This document shows, piece after piece, positions 35,238 to 48,129 of a stretch of 64,000 nucleotides of DNA (positions are counted from its first letter, which is position 1; each line of letters opens with the position of its first letter). Source of the stretch: Armillaria gallica (lineage: Eukaryota; Basidiomycota; Agaricomycetes; Agaricales; Physalacriaceae). The position numbers were made by a program, and so were the translations under genes. The notes beneath the pieces were generated by a model. That model was not told the origin of the DNA. It did no database searches and saw only the letters and a program-made list of their open reading frames with translations. The DNA lies in NCBI GenBank assembly GCA_037576215.1, contig JBANDB010000019.1:1185501-1249500 (forward strand), read 5' to 3'.

Positions 35238-36859
35238 GCTTAGGACCCTTCATCCCATGCATGGTTCGATGGTTACGGGGATCATGAAGTCCCCCGAGGT
35301 TCCTCGGATGTATCGGATTGGTTCTTGAAGTTTGTAGAGGCCTTCATGGGCAATTTCACCGCCTTTTCAGAGGAACTGGAGGAGCTCATTGGTGAGCTCT
35401 CCAAGTCAGTCTTTGTGTATCCATATGCAAAGGGCGGTGTGGGCCACGTTGTCGGTTCGGGCTTCCTGGACTGCTTGTAGGGTCCAGTCTACCTCAAAGG
35501 GCTTCATCCATTGATGAGGGACCTCCTGAACCTTTGCACTAGCCACTGTGGGCATAGCTACCGTTGGTGAGGTCACCTCAACCCCCTCGTTAGGGAGTGA
35601 CTTCGCGCCCTGAGTGGGCGATTCAGGTGGACTTAGAAGTGTTGTTTGTCGAGGCTTTGGAGAAATCATTGGGCTGCCTGAGGCAAGCCACTTCTGGAAA
35701 GACGTATCGTCTTTGTCATCTGGTACTTCAATCATAGTTACCTGAGGCCCCCTATTCACCACCTGGGCGCTAGTGGCTTCTGGTCCTGCAGCTTTCTTGT
35801 CATCCTGATCCGTCACGAGTAGGAAACTGGAGGTGCATTTCCTCAGAGTATCACCTGGATCTTGGCCACTAATACATGTAGAGGTGATGGGCTCGACTTG
35901 TGCCAACGAGTCGGACTTACCAGCTTTGTCTGCTACTCTGGGGCCTGTGAAGGGTCCTTGCGGTCCCATAGGGTCTCTTGTTTCTTTTGGAGTTCCTGAT
36001 CTCCCTTCGACATGACGAGCTGTATTGCTCCAGGGGCGCAGACCTCGTGGCAGAACTCGTTCCTCCTGGATGTTCTTGTGTTCGTGTCTTGCCTTCCCTG
36101 CTTGTTGAGGACCAGAGAGTGTGGCTGTACCATCTTTCTCTAAGTCTGCGGGCATCCCCACAGTCACGTGGGGAGGCTTTCCAGAGTTCGTGCCAGGCGC
36201 TTGCTCTGCCCCATCCGGTCGGGCCTGCATCACTGCGGTAACCATTCCCAAAGTGTCGCCCCTTTTGGCAGGGACAACTAACTGGCTATGCATCACAGGG
36301 TGATTGCCTGCACCACTGCTGCTAAGGGTCAGGTGCCTCGACTGGGGTGTCGCCATTAAGATGGGTGGTGATATGGTGGTCACCTTTTCGATCCATGCAT
36401 TCGCTCGCGATGAGTTACTTGCTGGTCATTTAGCTGGTTGTGTTGCTGAGGTTTCCCCCACTTTGGTGTGCGTATGGGGGCCCACAGCTATCCCCCATTG
36501 TGGGGAGACATCTGTGGATTTGTTAGTCAAGTCCATGTCCCGAAGGATGTTGTATCGGTTCAATTCTGAAATAGGTGCATGGGTAGAAGTCGGTAAGTGG
36601 CGCGTAGGCCATGTATTGTTCGTAACAGAAGTCATAGTAAAAACCCACCCTGCACGTGGGGATGGGGGTATAGCCGAATGCATAATAGATGAAATGTCTG
36701 TATGTAAAGCGAAATTAGACCATCCAGCAGAAGGAGAGCATGCACCCATTAAGTCCTTGGTTATCGTGGTGGAATCGAGCACTCGACGACCTACTCTTTT
36801 ACCTCCTTGACCTTTGTCTCCGGGGCGAGTGGTTCCTCCATTGTTATCGCTCATACCTG
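35238..36859 (-). pseudogene. Gypsy gag-pol linker region
   Basis: This joins gag to the protease. It is Pro/Thr/Gly-rich and low in motifs; the longest open part is 325 codons (36,383-35,406). Just before the protease a block reads RYIRGTSGDFMIPVT-like sequence (about 35,280-35,320), common at the start of Gypsy protease domains. Frame changes and stops suggest decay. Confidence 0.55.
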
Positions 36860-39316
36860 TCAGGGCTGTCCCTTCTTTGGGCAGTCCCTGCTGAGGTGTC
36901 CCTTCTCGTTGCACCGGAAACACCTTCCCTCATTCCTCTGCTTCTGCTTCTTCACATCGATCTGCATGGGTTCTCCCTGTCCTCCAAAAGTCTTTGTCGT
37001 CACTGCCACCCATTTCCCGCTTGAGTCCCGGCCCTTGTCGTTGCCCATATTCTTGCCTCCTGAGGAACTTGACGTGCCCCCTGTACTCTGTTTTTGGTTA
37101 CTGGGGGTGGTAATCTGCTTCTGGTTTCCTGGTCATCGGTTGTTTCAGTTCTCAATCCTGTGGGCCTGGTTGTAGGTGTAGTTGCGCTGGTGTTCCTCAT
37201 ACATGATGAGGATGCGCTCCTTCCATTCTTTGTAGTTGGCGGGGACCCGAATGCCAATGTTGGCGATGATGGAGGTATAACTTGTAGGGACCCCCTGTCG
37301 AAGGGCAATGACCATGGCTCCTCAGGGTCTGGTGTTGTCACGTTGTCCAGCCAACATGGCTTCTCGTTCTAGTTTCTGGAAGAAGACGGTAGCGGGATCA
37401 CTCCCCATCTTCATCTCTCTCATCTTCTTGTCATGCAACTCTTCTATGGCCGGGTCTCGGAACTGCTCCCTGAATTTGATCAGGAAGTCGTCCCAATGCA
37501 GGTATCGGTATCGGGGTCCTGCAGGGTCTCGTGGATCGTTGTGCCAGAAGTTGTTGCATTGATGGGTCCACCAGTCCTTGGCATGCTCTAGGAACAGGGA
37601 GGTGGCAAATGCCACCATTAGGGATGAGACTCCTCGGAACTGATGTCAGTGCACCTCGAAATAGGTGTGACAGTCCCCTATGAATCAGTTCATGTCATCG
37701 TACTCTCTCTTGAAAGGTTTGGGGAGCTTGATGAGGATGGGCCTGCTGTTTATGAAGGCCGGTGGTTCGTCAGCGTCCCAGTCTCCTACTGGCCCTTGCC
37801 CTGGCGGCATCCATCCCGGCAGTCTTGGTATGGAATACCTGTCGGGGTCAGGGCAATAGGGTGGCACTCCCAGTCGTCCCCTCTGTTGGTGTTGCTGTCT
37901 CAGCACTAGTAGGTCATCTCAGAGCTGGACATTCTCATTGTGCATCTGCACTATCTGCTAGGCCATCACGTCCAGTCGTTTTTGCATGGTGGGACCTGTC
38001 TCCCTGGGTCTCCGCCACTCATCATTCAAATTCACCATCCCTTCCATTCTGGTGCCTGCTATAACACGACTTGTCATTGGTTCTTGGTAGTTGGGTTGCC
38101 ATGGATTTCGTTGCCATGGTGGGGAATCAGGGAAGGGCCATGGGAGGGGTATCTCGAAGTTTTCGAGGTCCCCAAAGGTCTCCAAATCAAGATTGAACCC
38201 TTCATTGCCATTCTCCTCCCAAGCATCCCTGCTCCAGGATGGCGAGGGCGTTGAGGTCGGCCTCGATTCATGTCTTTTCCGAGATGGTCCTGGGGCATAC
38301 CCCGTTGCATATCCAGTTCCCTGCTGGTGGGAATAGGGAGTGGTCCCTGTTCGCATGTATTCAGCTGGTGATCCCTGGGGTCCAGCTATCATAGTAGCTC
38401 CCTTCCGAGCTTCGTCGTCCCATGGGTTCATCCCCTCACTCTGTTGCAAGGTAATAGGCCATGTGAACACAGGGGTAGTGCATGTGGGACCATCCTGCTC
38501 AGGCGTCGAAGTCCTGCTGCCGGAGTTCCCAGGCAGTGGTGACATGGGGGCCAAGAATAGTCCAGTCAATGTCCTCGAGGACTGGCCACTCATAGTTGCC
38601 CCCTCAGGGGTTGAGGGGGCCGCTGTCTCTTCGGACAGGGACTGGGTCGGTGAAGGGGTCGGGGTGTCCTGATACTCGGGGCTCAGACTCCTCGCTGCTG
38701 GTATCAGAATTGAGGTCCTCTGGCCAGGAGTCATATCTTTGTTGTCGTGGCGTAGTGGGGAAGGGTACCGAGTTGGGCTCATCGGTGGGTGCGAATGGTA
38801 GAGAGCCTCATGGCTCTGGGTGTCGTGGGTGGGCCCAGGGAAGTTCCTCAGCCATTCGTATCCAATAGGGGGGAATGGGGTCGGGTTCTGGGGGTACTGC
38901 TGGTATTCCTGGATCATGGTCGGTTGGCTGGTTTGCGACTGGCTGGTCCCACTCTCGGAGTAGGGCGGGGATGTTCTGTTCAAACCATGCACTGATGGCA
39001 ACATGGTCCTCCTGGCTAATCCTGGAGTTGGTGTTCTCGAGCTCGGGGAAGGCGGGTCCTCTGTTTGGAGGCCGTACCGCCCAGATCGGAATGGGTTGTG
39101 CAATTATGGCAGGCTTGGGGGATCTCCGTATCCCACTTGGCCCTGGGGTTGTGTTTCTTGGGGGTTCCTCCCTACTCGAGAGGTATTCATCAGAGCAGGA
39201 CATCCAGATGGGGACCATCCTCTGGTGGGTGCTGGTGTGGCTCGTTGAGAAGCGGTAGGATGCCATACTCGTCCAGCCCACTGTTCGTCTGAGTTCAGGG
39301 GTGTAGGGGTCGACAT
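36860..39316 (-). pseudogene. gag: Gypsy gag with capsid and CCHC zinc knuckle
   Basis: Structural protein of the retrotransposon particle. The long N-terminal part (39,316-37,900) is Pro/Ser/Glu-rich. The capsid core reads FLEHAKDWWTHQCNNFW, YLHWDDFLIKFREQFRDPAI (about 37,450-37,580) and RQGVPTSYTSIIANIGIRV (about 37,290-37,240), typical of chromovirus gag. A zinc knuckle, CFRCNEKGHLSRDC (C-x2-C-x4-H-x4-C), follows at about 36,920-36,880 and binds the genomic RNA. Several frame changes and stops separate the blocks. Confidence 0.8.
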
Positions 39317-39988
39317 AGTGTCACGGGAATGGAGCAGTTCTGAAATCGGTTCATGGGACCCTTGGTAGAAGGATCTCAGTTCAGGTGAGGAAATGCCTGA
39401 TCTCCTCGATGTATGCGATAGTTGTAAGGATGGTCAGGAAAATGAGGGTGGCGATAGCAATTGCTATGCCAATGTTGGTTGTCTGAGTCAGGGTCAGGTC
39501 TGTCACCATCCATTCCTGTTACCTTCTTTCAGTATCCAGTCAGTCAGAAGGAGATAGATAAGTAGTTTGAGGAGGAGGAAGATAACGAGGTTGAGGAAAA
39601 GGATTCAGTCATCATCTGGGGAATCTATCTTTGGTGTCAGGAGAATAGTTGTCGGTCCTCTCTGTAGACGCAGATGAGGAGTTCTATAAGGAGTCGGGCG
39701 AGGTTGTCAAAGAGTACGACATCCTCTTCAGTGGGTGTTGGTGGTGGGGAAGGAGGTGCTGTTGTGGATGGTAAGGGAGGGTTCTAGTCGTACAATGTGT
39801 GACGGCATGTAGTGGCATGGGAGTGGTTGCTCTTCTTCTTCTGTTTGGTATACAAGACAGCAAAGAAACAAAAGTAACCAAATTAGTGCTGCACTAAAGA
39901 GTGCAGCAAGGATGGTGATGGCGACGGTTCAGGGGTTTGGGTAGGTGATGGTCTTCCTGTTGGCTAGCATGCAGGAAGGGAAGAATAA

Positions 39989-40002
39989 AGCTTTGAGCTA
40001 AT
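39989..40002 (-). promoter_or_regulatory. Gypsy primer-binding site, self-priming type
   Basis: Plus-strand AGCTTTGAGCTAAT next to the 5' LTR nearly equals the LTR segment read on the minus strand, AGCTTCAAGCTAA (about 40,157-40,171) or AGCTTCGAGCTAA in the other LTR (about 31,178-31,192). The RNA 5' end could therefore fold back and pair here, as in Tf1/sushi elements. Confidence 0.6.
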
Positions 40003-40397
40003 TATTATGCTCGGACTTGGGTGGAACAAGTAAGGCATGATCTCAATGTTGTCTCACACTTCGGACAGGATGTTAGGGACGGCAATACTCGCAGACCAGA
40101 AGTGCAAGTGGTTAACATGTAACAAGAAGTTAGAGAGTAAGTCTGGTATGTATTAACTTAGCTTGAAGCTAGGGTTACATGGCTTCGAGTATGCTACTTA
40201 TATACTGTTCTTGCAGTTCTATATATATATGTGTCCATCTGTCAAACGAGTGTCAGGAGGTATGGAAGTCATCTGGTTACCATGCGTCCTGGCAGAAATG
40301 TTGAAGTCATTTGGTTTAGTGCTGGTCTGCCGAGGTGTTGAGATGCTGAGATGCCGAGATAAGATGAGATAAGTGAAAAAGTGAATAAATCGTAACA
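40003..40397 (-). repeat. Gypsy 5' LTR
   Basis: It is 395 bp. A TATA-like AGTATATAAGTAGC lies at about 40,193-40,206 on the minus strand and drives the element. It ends TAACA|TCTGT at 40,397. Confidence 0.92.
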
Positions 40398-41554
40398 TCT
40401 GTAGTAAGCTATGTAATGAACAGGTAGGGACTCCCATGATTTGGGTGCTCATTATTAATAGCTGTCACTACATAGGATTGACACAGGAGGGCAGGAGAGA
40501 TATATAGTCTGGTTCTTATGTCTCTTACTTGGATATCTGACATGGTGGGCTACCATGGTCACCATTTGAGCTCTGATGATTTCTATAAGACTTACATCCA
40601 TTCACATTCAATGCTCATTGCTTGATACTTGCTTTGTTGCTATAGTGTACATAAGTAGTCTAAGTTGAAGCTCAGTTAGTATCATAATGGCTGTTTATGA
40701 CATGGTAATTGGGTAAGCCTGTAAATTCCCTTGCCTGCTCAGACTTTAGAGAACTATTTGATTTCGACTATAGCTTCATGGGGTGTTACATGTTATGCTT
40801 TATAGGCAAATTGTCATAGCTTCATTCACTGAAATATGAAAGGAAGTTATCATATATAGTGTCTCCAGTGTCAGCCAGCTGCCAAAATTTCCCAAATTTG
40901 GCCAATACTGTCTCTCAGAAGGGCTTGCTACATGTTAATGAATTACTGAGAGCTTCACTTCACAGGGTCCTGTTATGTATTACATGAATCAATGGTTGAA
41001 ATTGAACAGTAGTATATATACCTCATATTTTGTATCTGTCACCTCAGCTAGTTGCTCTACATGGATAGAGAAAGGCTGAGCATAGCTCATATTCTTATAT
41101 GAATGGTCTCCTTGCCATTTCTACTGCTGGGGAGAAGGCTTGTAATAAGCAAATTATGACATAGTCCGTACATATATAACAATAGTATATGCATCACCTG
41201 TCCTTGAATGGTCTCCTGGCCCCTAATTCTATCTGCTAATTTTTCTGTTGTTCACTTGTTGCTCAATGCTTGTTGTTTAATACTTGCTTTGGAGCCTACA
41301 GTGTACTGTTGACTCCTGTCAGCATGCATAGTTGGTCAATAGTCTATTTTCAGTGAGTACTTGGTGCCAGCCATGCCAATGATGTGCAATGGGGGGCAGC
41401 AACACAGAAAAATTGAAGCTCATTGCTGTAGAGAGGCGGCAGTGATGGCAGTGCAATATAATTGAAACTCAGCCAGATTATGCCAGGGGATGGCAATGGC
41501 CGGAAATTTCAAACTCAGCTTATTATATCAGCATTGATGCTACCTCTCTTAATA

Positions 41555-44500
41555 CAAGCCTATGCCCCGTGTCTTCATCACAATTGCCAGCCCCTTGTAC
41601 CTCAGGTCCTGGCAACCTGACTGCGACACGGGACTTTGGCTTGTTGGGACCCGCCTCAAACCTGGCTTTCTACTAAGATATGTTATTGAATCTCTATTAT
41701 TTGTTTAGAGCCACTGCATTGACTGCAATAGAGCAAAATACTTTTTATGAGTGCCATAAAGCATTGTTCTGTTACTTCTGTAAGCCATGTAATGGACAGG
41801 TAGGAACTCTCATGATTTGGGTGATCATTGTTAATAGCTGTCATTACTGGCAGGAGAGAGGGAAAGATATATATTCTGGTTCTTATGTTCCTGACTCAGA
41901 TATCTGACATGGTGGGCTGCTATGGTCATCATTTATAATTTCTATAAGACTTATATCTATTGATATTCAATGCTCATTGTCAACTTGTTACTCAATCATT
42001 GCTCATTGCTTGATACTCATGTTATTGCTATAGTGTGGATAAGTAGTCTCAGTTGAAACTCAGGAGCCAGTCACACCAATGATGTGCTGTGGAGAGAGTA
42101 GAGGTTTGGTAGAGGCAGCAAAATTGAAACTTACCTGGCATGTACCATAGTATGGCAATGGCTATTTATGACATGGTAACTGAGTAAGCATGTCATAGCT
42201 GAATTATTAAAGTCAAAACTCTCTGGAGCACCTCACATACTGTCATCCCATCTTCTTGCTTGTCATTGCAACGATCCCCTCCTTGGATATTATGACTATT
42301 AGTTCATTTCCATGTTTTAGTCATTACTTATGTTTAGGGATGTGCATTGTATTGTTACAGATATGACCATAGCAATATAACTGTAGACTGTATAAAAATT
42401 ATTAGTCACAGTATGGTATGGTTGATGTCATATCTGTACCATTTCCATACTGCTGTCTATATACAGATATCTGGTGCCAAAGGGTGAGTATTATGCACTT
42501 CTTTTAGATCATAGGTACTAACCTTTATGGCATAAGATAGTCTTCTGTCCCTCCCTCAACAACCATATTCAAACTGTATAAATACAGCTGTATTTTGGTC
42601 ATTAAATTTGGTCACAGTATGGACTCATATTTATATACTGTTTAATTTCAACTGTTAATTCATGTAATACATAATGAGACCCTGTTCAGTGAAGCTCCCG
42701 GTAATTCATAACACATAACAGGCCCTTCTGAGAGGTAGTATCAGCCCAATTTGGGAATTGACAGTGGCCAGCTGGTGACGGAGACACTATATATGGTAAT
42801 TCATCATCATATTTCAGGTATAACGTGTAACACCCCATGAAGCTATGGTCAAAATTGAACAGTACACTGTACATAACCACTATTCTACAGGTATGGTACA
42901 CATCCCCTACTTATGTTCCCTTGCTTCCTCAGACTTTAGAGTAGTATATATACCTCATATTTTGTACTCATCACCTCAGCTTGATGTTCTACATGGACTG
43001 AGAAAAGCTGAGGTGAGCTGTTCTGTATTTTTATATTTATTGCCTTACTTACATCTCATAGCATAGCATATATTCTTACAGGTAGTATCATCAGCTTATT
43101 GCTCTACACAACAGAGAAAGGCTGAGCATCTATATATTAATACAGGTCGATGATGACAAATATAGTGGACTTTGAATTTTCCGGCCATTGCCATCCCCTG
43201 GCATAATCTGGCTGAGTTTCAATTATGTTGCACTGCCATCACTGCCGCCTCTCTACAGTGATGAGCTTCAATTTTGTGGTGTTGCTGCCCCCCATGGCAC
43301 ATCATTGGCATGGCTGGCACCAAGTACTCACTGAAAATAGACTATTGACCAACTATGCATGCTGACAGGAGTCAACAGTACACTGTAGGCTCCAAAGCAA
43401 GTATTAAACAACAAGCATTGAGCAACAAGTGAACAACAGAAAAATTAGCAGATAGAATTAGGGGCCAGGAGACCATTCAAGGACAGGTGATGCATATACT
43501 ATTGTTATACATGTACTGACTATGTCATAATTTGCTTATTACAAGCCTTCTCCCCAGCAGTAGAAATGGCAAGGAGACTATTCATATAAGAATATGAGCT
43601 ATGCTCAGCCTTTCTCTGTCCATGTAGAGCAACCAGCTGAGGTGACAGATACAAAATATGAGGTATATATACTACTGTTCAATTTTGACCATTGATTCAT
43701 GTAACACATAACAGGACCCTGTGAAGTGAAGCTCTCAGTAATTCATTAACATGTAGCAAGCCCTTCTAAGAGACAGTATTGGCCCAATTTGGGAAATTTT
43801 GGCAGCTGGCTGACACTGGAGACACTATATATGATAACTTCCTTTCATATTTCAGTGAATGAAGCTATGACAATTTGCCTATAAAGCATAACATGTAACA
43901 CCCCATGAAGCTATAGTCGAAATCAAACAGTCCTCTAAAGTCTGAGCAGGCAAGGGAATTGCAAGAGAATGTAAGTACTGACTAAAACATGGAAATAAAC
44001 TAACAGTCAAAATGTCAAAGAAGTGAATTATTGCAATGACAAGCACAAAGATAAGAGAACAGTGTGCAAGGTGCTCCAGAGGGATTAGGGGTGCCCACCA
44101 TACTCATACATACAGTGGATATGGATACTGTATATATGGACCTGTACCTGTACTGTCAGTGCTTTGGAATTGGATTTTTACAGCTGTATTTTTATAGGCA
44201 TTGGGTAGGTTGAATTGGGTTGTATGCCTATTCTTTTGCACATGTAGTGAGCAATTAATGAAATATAACATTTTGATGACAAATCTCACCCAAGATAGGT
44301 CACTATGCTGTTAAATGCCACCTGTATATGGTATACAGGATCAGTACAGTATGGTATATGGGCCAAACCCATACCATATCATCAAGACCTTTTGTTATAA
44401 CCATATACAGTATGGTGGGCATCCCTAAGAGGGATTGGACTTCAACAATTCAGCTATTACAGGCTTACCCAGTTACCATGTCATAAACAGCCATTGTGAT

Positions 44501-45429
44501 ACTAACTGAGCTTCAACTTAGACTACTTATGCACACTATAGCAACAAAGCAAGTATCAAGCAATGAGCATTGAATGTGAATGGATGTAAGTCTTATAGAA
44601 ATCATCAGAGCTCAAATGGTGACCATAGTAGCTCACCATGTCAGATATCCAAGTAAGGGACATAAGAACCAGAATATATAGCTCTTCCTCTCTCCTGCTA
44701 ATAGTGACAGCTATTAACAATGATCACCCAAATCATGGGAGTCCCTACTACTCATCCATTACATGGCTTACAGAAGTAACAGAATAAAGTGTTATGGCAC
44801 TAATAAAAAGCATTTTGCTCCATTGCAGTGGCTCCAAAGAAATAACAGAGATTCAACAAGATATCATAGTAATAAGCCGGGTTTGGGGCGGGCCCCAACA
44901 AGCCGAAGTCCTGTGTCGCAGTCAGGTTGCCAGGACCCGAGGTATGAGGGTCCGGCAATCATGACGAAGACACGGGGCATAGGCTTGTAGCATGTATTCT
45001 TACATAAATGGTCTCCTTGCCATTTCTACCTGCTGGGGGAAGGCTTGTAATAAGCAAACTATGGCATAGTCAGTACATGTATATGTGTTACCTGTTCTCA
45101 AATGGTCTCCTGGCCCCTAATCCTACCTGCTAATTTGTGATTTGATGCTTGTTGTTGGCTTGTTGCTCAATACTCTGTAGCCTACAACATGCATAATCAG
45201 TGGATATGTATTAAATTTGTATTAATACAGGATGCCAGACATGCCAGGGAGGGTAGAACATTGGTAGAGGTATGACAAAGGCAGCAAAATTGAAGCTCAT
45301 CGCTGCAGAGGGGCAGCAGTGACAGCAGTGCAATGAAATTGAAACTCAGCCAGAATAGGCCGTGGTCTGGCAATGGCCGGATATTTCAAAATCTGCCTTA
45401 TTATGTCATCATCGACCTGTATTAATATA
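41555..45429 (-). mobile_element. Non-autonomous Helitron D, containing Helitron F in reverse
   Basis: The 3' end is CAAG (complement of CTTG) at 41,555. The 5' part starts TATATTAATACAGG at 45,429; the first four bases, TCTA, lie beyond Helitron C at 47,515-47,518, so C inserted at A|T inside D's own 5' end. The net length without Helitron F is about 2.0 kb. No open frame of note; AT-rich with many short direct repeats shared with the other copies. Confidence 0.8.
43129..44987 (+). mobile_element. Non-autonomous Helitron F, plus strand, complete with empty-site evidence
   Basis: It starts TCTATATATTAATACAGG and ends GGGGCATAGGCTTG, 1,859 bp. The left flank is AAAGGCTGAGCA and the right flank is TAGCATGTATTC; the related copy at 47,030-47,060 reads CTGATCATAGCATGTATTC without a break. 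This gives an exact insertion between A and T with no target duplication, which defines the family's ends. Confidence 0.88.
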
Positions 45430-47514
45430 CAAGCCTATGCCCTGTGTCTTCGTCACGATTGCCAGACCCTCATACCTCGGGTCTTGGCAACCTGACTGCG
45501 ACACAGAGCTTCGGCTTGTTGGGGCCCGCCCCAAACCTGGCTTTTTACTAAGATATATTATTGAATCTCTGTTGTTTGTTTGAAGCCACTGCAATGGAGA
45601 AAAATGCTTTTTATGAGTGCTATAAAGTATTGTTCTGTTACTTCTGTAAGCCATGTAATGGATGAGTAGGGACTCTCATAATTTGGGTGATCATTGTTAA
45701 TAGTTGTCATTACTGGCAGGAGAGAGGGAGATGTCCCTGACTCAGATATCTGACATGGTGGGCTGCTACGGTTATCATTTGAACTCTGGTCATTTCTATA
45801 AGACTTACATCTATTGACATTCATTGCTCATTGCTTGATACTCACTTTTAGGGATCTGCATCATATTTGTATTTATGGAATTATAGGATAGTTCATACAG
45901 GTCCTGTATGGGTTTGCTCAATATAGGTAATTTTGTCTATAATTTACTGTGATCTGATAGATACTAATCTTATTTGTGTATCTAAAACAAATTTGGTCTA
46001 AAAGAATTTTGGAATCACTTGGCATTGCTAAAAATACAGTTGACAGATATGGTTATGACCCATACCATTGACAGTTTCAGCCCATACAGTGATGGTACAG
46101 GTCAACCTGTATATTTGATGGTTGTATCCATGTATGGATATGGTGTGGATCCCTACTCACTTTATTGCTATAGCATGGATAAGTAGTCTCAGTTGAAGCT
46201 CAGTTAGGAGCCTGTCACACTAATGATTTGCTGTGGGGAGAGTAGAGGCTTGGTAGAGGCAGCAAATTTGAAACTCACCTGGCCTGCATCGTGGTATGGC
46301 AATGGTCATTTATGATATGGTAACTGGGTAAGCACATCATAGCTGAATTGTTAAAGTCAAAGCCCTCTGGAGCACCTCACATGCTATGATCCCATCTTCT
46401 TGCTTATCATTGCAATGATCCCCTTCTTGGACATTATGACTATTAGTTCATTTCTATGTTTTAGTCATTACTTATGTTTAGGGATGTGCATTGTACTGTT
46501 ACAGATACAACTGTAGACCATATAAAAATTATTGGCCATGGTGCAGTACAGTTGATGTCATATCCATACCATGTCCATATGATTGTCCATATATAGATAT
46601 CTGGTGCCAAAGGGTGAGTATTATGTGCTTTTTTAGGTCATAGGTACTAACCTTTATGGCATAAGATAGTCTTCTGTCCCTCCCTCAATGACAGTATTGA
46701 AACTGTATGAATACAGCCATATTTTAGATCTTTAAAGTTGGCCACAGTATGGACCCATATCTGTTTGCACTGTACATAGCCACCATACTACAGGTATGAT
46801 GCACATCTCTATTTATGTTTCCTTGCTTCTTCAGACTTTGAAGTAGTATGTATATCTTATAATTTGTACTTGTTATCTCAGCTTGTTGCTCTACATGGAC
46901 AAAGAAAGGCTGAGAAGAGCTGTTCTGTATTTTTTGTATTTTTTGCCTTACTTACATCTCACAGCATAGCATGGCATAGCACATATTCTTATAGGTAATA
47001 TTATCAGCCTATTCCTCTACATAGACAGAGAAAGGCTGATCATAGCATGTATTCTTACACCAATGGTCTCCTTACCAAAGTCTCATAATAAACAAATTAT
47101 GGCATAGTCAGTACATGTATATGCATTACCTGTCCCTGAATGGTCTCCTGGCCCCTAATCCTACCTGCTAATTTTTTATTTGATGTTTATTGTTCACTTA
47201 TTGCTTGCTCAATGCTCATTGTTTGATACTCACTTTGAAGCCTACAGTGTCCTGTCAGCATGCATAGACTAATAGTCAGTGGATAGTCTCAGTTCAGTGA
47301 ATACTGGGTGCTGGACATGTTCCAATGATTTGCAATGTGGGGATGGAACACGGTAAAGGTATGCAGCGGCAGCAGAACTCATAGAGAGGCAGAAGGCGGC
47401 AGCAACAGCAGTGCAACAAAATTGAAACTCAGCCGGAATAAGCTGTGGTCTGGCAATGGCCGGAAAATTCAAACTCAGCTTATTTGTCATCATCCACCTC
47501 TCTTATTATATAGA
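45430..47514 (-). mobile_element. Non-autonomous Helitron C
   Basis: It is 2,085 bp, with 5' TCTATATAATAAGAGAGG at 47,514 and 3' ...GGCATAGGCTTG at 45,430. The four bases TCTA between it and Helitron B belong to Helitron D. No coding capacity. Confidence 0.82.
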
Positions 47515-48129
47515 TAGACAAGCCTATGCCCCATGTCTTCGTCACGATTGCTGGACCCTCGTACCTCGGGTCCCAGCAACCTGACTACAACATGGGACTT
47601 CAGCTTGTTGGGGCCCGCCCCAAACCCAGCTTATTACTTGGGAGTGTAAGTTATTAGTTCAGAAACAAATATCTATTATAAACATAATAGAGCCTCAGAG
47701 TATACAATATTCAAAGTATTTGTACCTTTTTCTGTATCTGGAAAAAGAACTCGAATCTGTTGTCCAGAAGTGCAACGGCTAAGTGCTACATACAGTTGTC
47801 CATGAGAAAAAACAGGAGTACATAAATCTAATCCAACATAAGTAACTGACTGTCCTTGAGACTTGTTGATTGTCATTGCAAAAGCCAACCTGACTGGAAA
47901 TTGGCGATGTGAAAATGCAATAGGAAGTTCAGCTGTATCTGCATTGATTGTAATGCGTGGGATGAAAACAGCCTTGCCTGCATTGTTACCACTGAGAAGA
48001 CGACATTCCAATACATGGGGACAGAAACATGTGAGAATCATCCGTGTCCCATTGCATAAGCCATTTGCTGGATCCAGATTGCGGAGAAGCATAAGAGGAC
48101 ATCCAACTTTGAGAGCCAGCTTTGCACGT

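Larger units (their letters stand above)
31025..40397 (-). mobile_element. Gypsy LTR retrotransposon with chromodomain (Tf1/sushi-like chromovirus)
   Basis: The element has 395-bp LTRs (31,025-31,419 and 40,003-40,397) with TGTTA...TAACA ends and a perfect 5-bp duplication TCTGT (31,020-31,024 and 40,398-40,402). Gene order on the minus strand is gag, protease, RT, RNase H, integrase, chromodomain. The primer-binding region next to the 5' LTR (39,989-40,002) has no tRNA-like TGG. It is complementary to an LTR segment just downstream of the TATA box, which indicates self-priming. At least ten in-frame TGA codons show it is dead. It is inserted in Helitron E. Confidence 0.9.
30807..41554 (-). 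mobile_element. Non-autonomous Helitron E, interrupted by the Gypsy element
   Basis: The 3' end GGCTTG is the complement of 30,807-30,812. The 5' part (TATTAAGAGAGGTAGC, from 41,554) lacks the first six bases TCTATA seen in Helitron A, as if Helitron D had inserted after them. Removing the Gypsy element and one TCTGT restores ATTACTTCTGT|AGTAAGC, as found uninterrupted in other copies (ACTTCTGTAAGCC at 41,778 and 45,640). The net length is about 1.37 kb. There is no coding capacity. Confidence 0.8.

Noticed and set aside
40403..44992. A giant foldback element or hairpin centred near 42.3 kb
   Set aside because: The inverted arms are fully explained by a reversed Helitron (43,129-44,987) nested in another copy, with an exact empty site.
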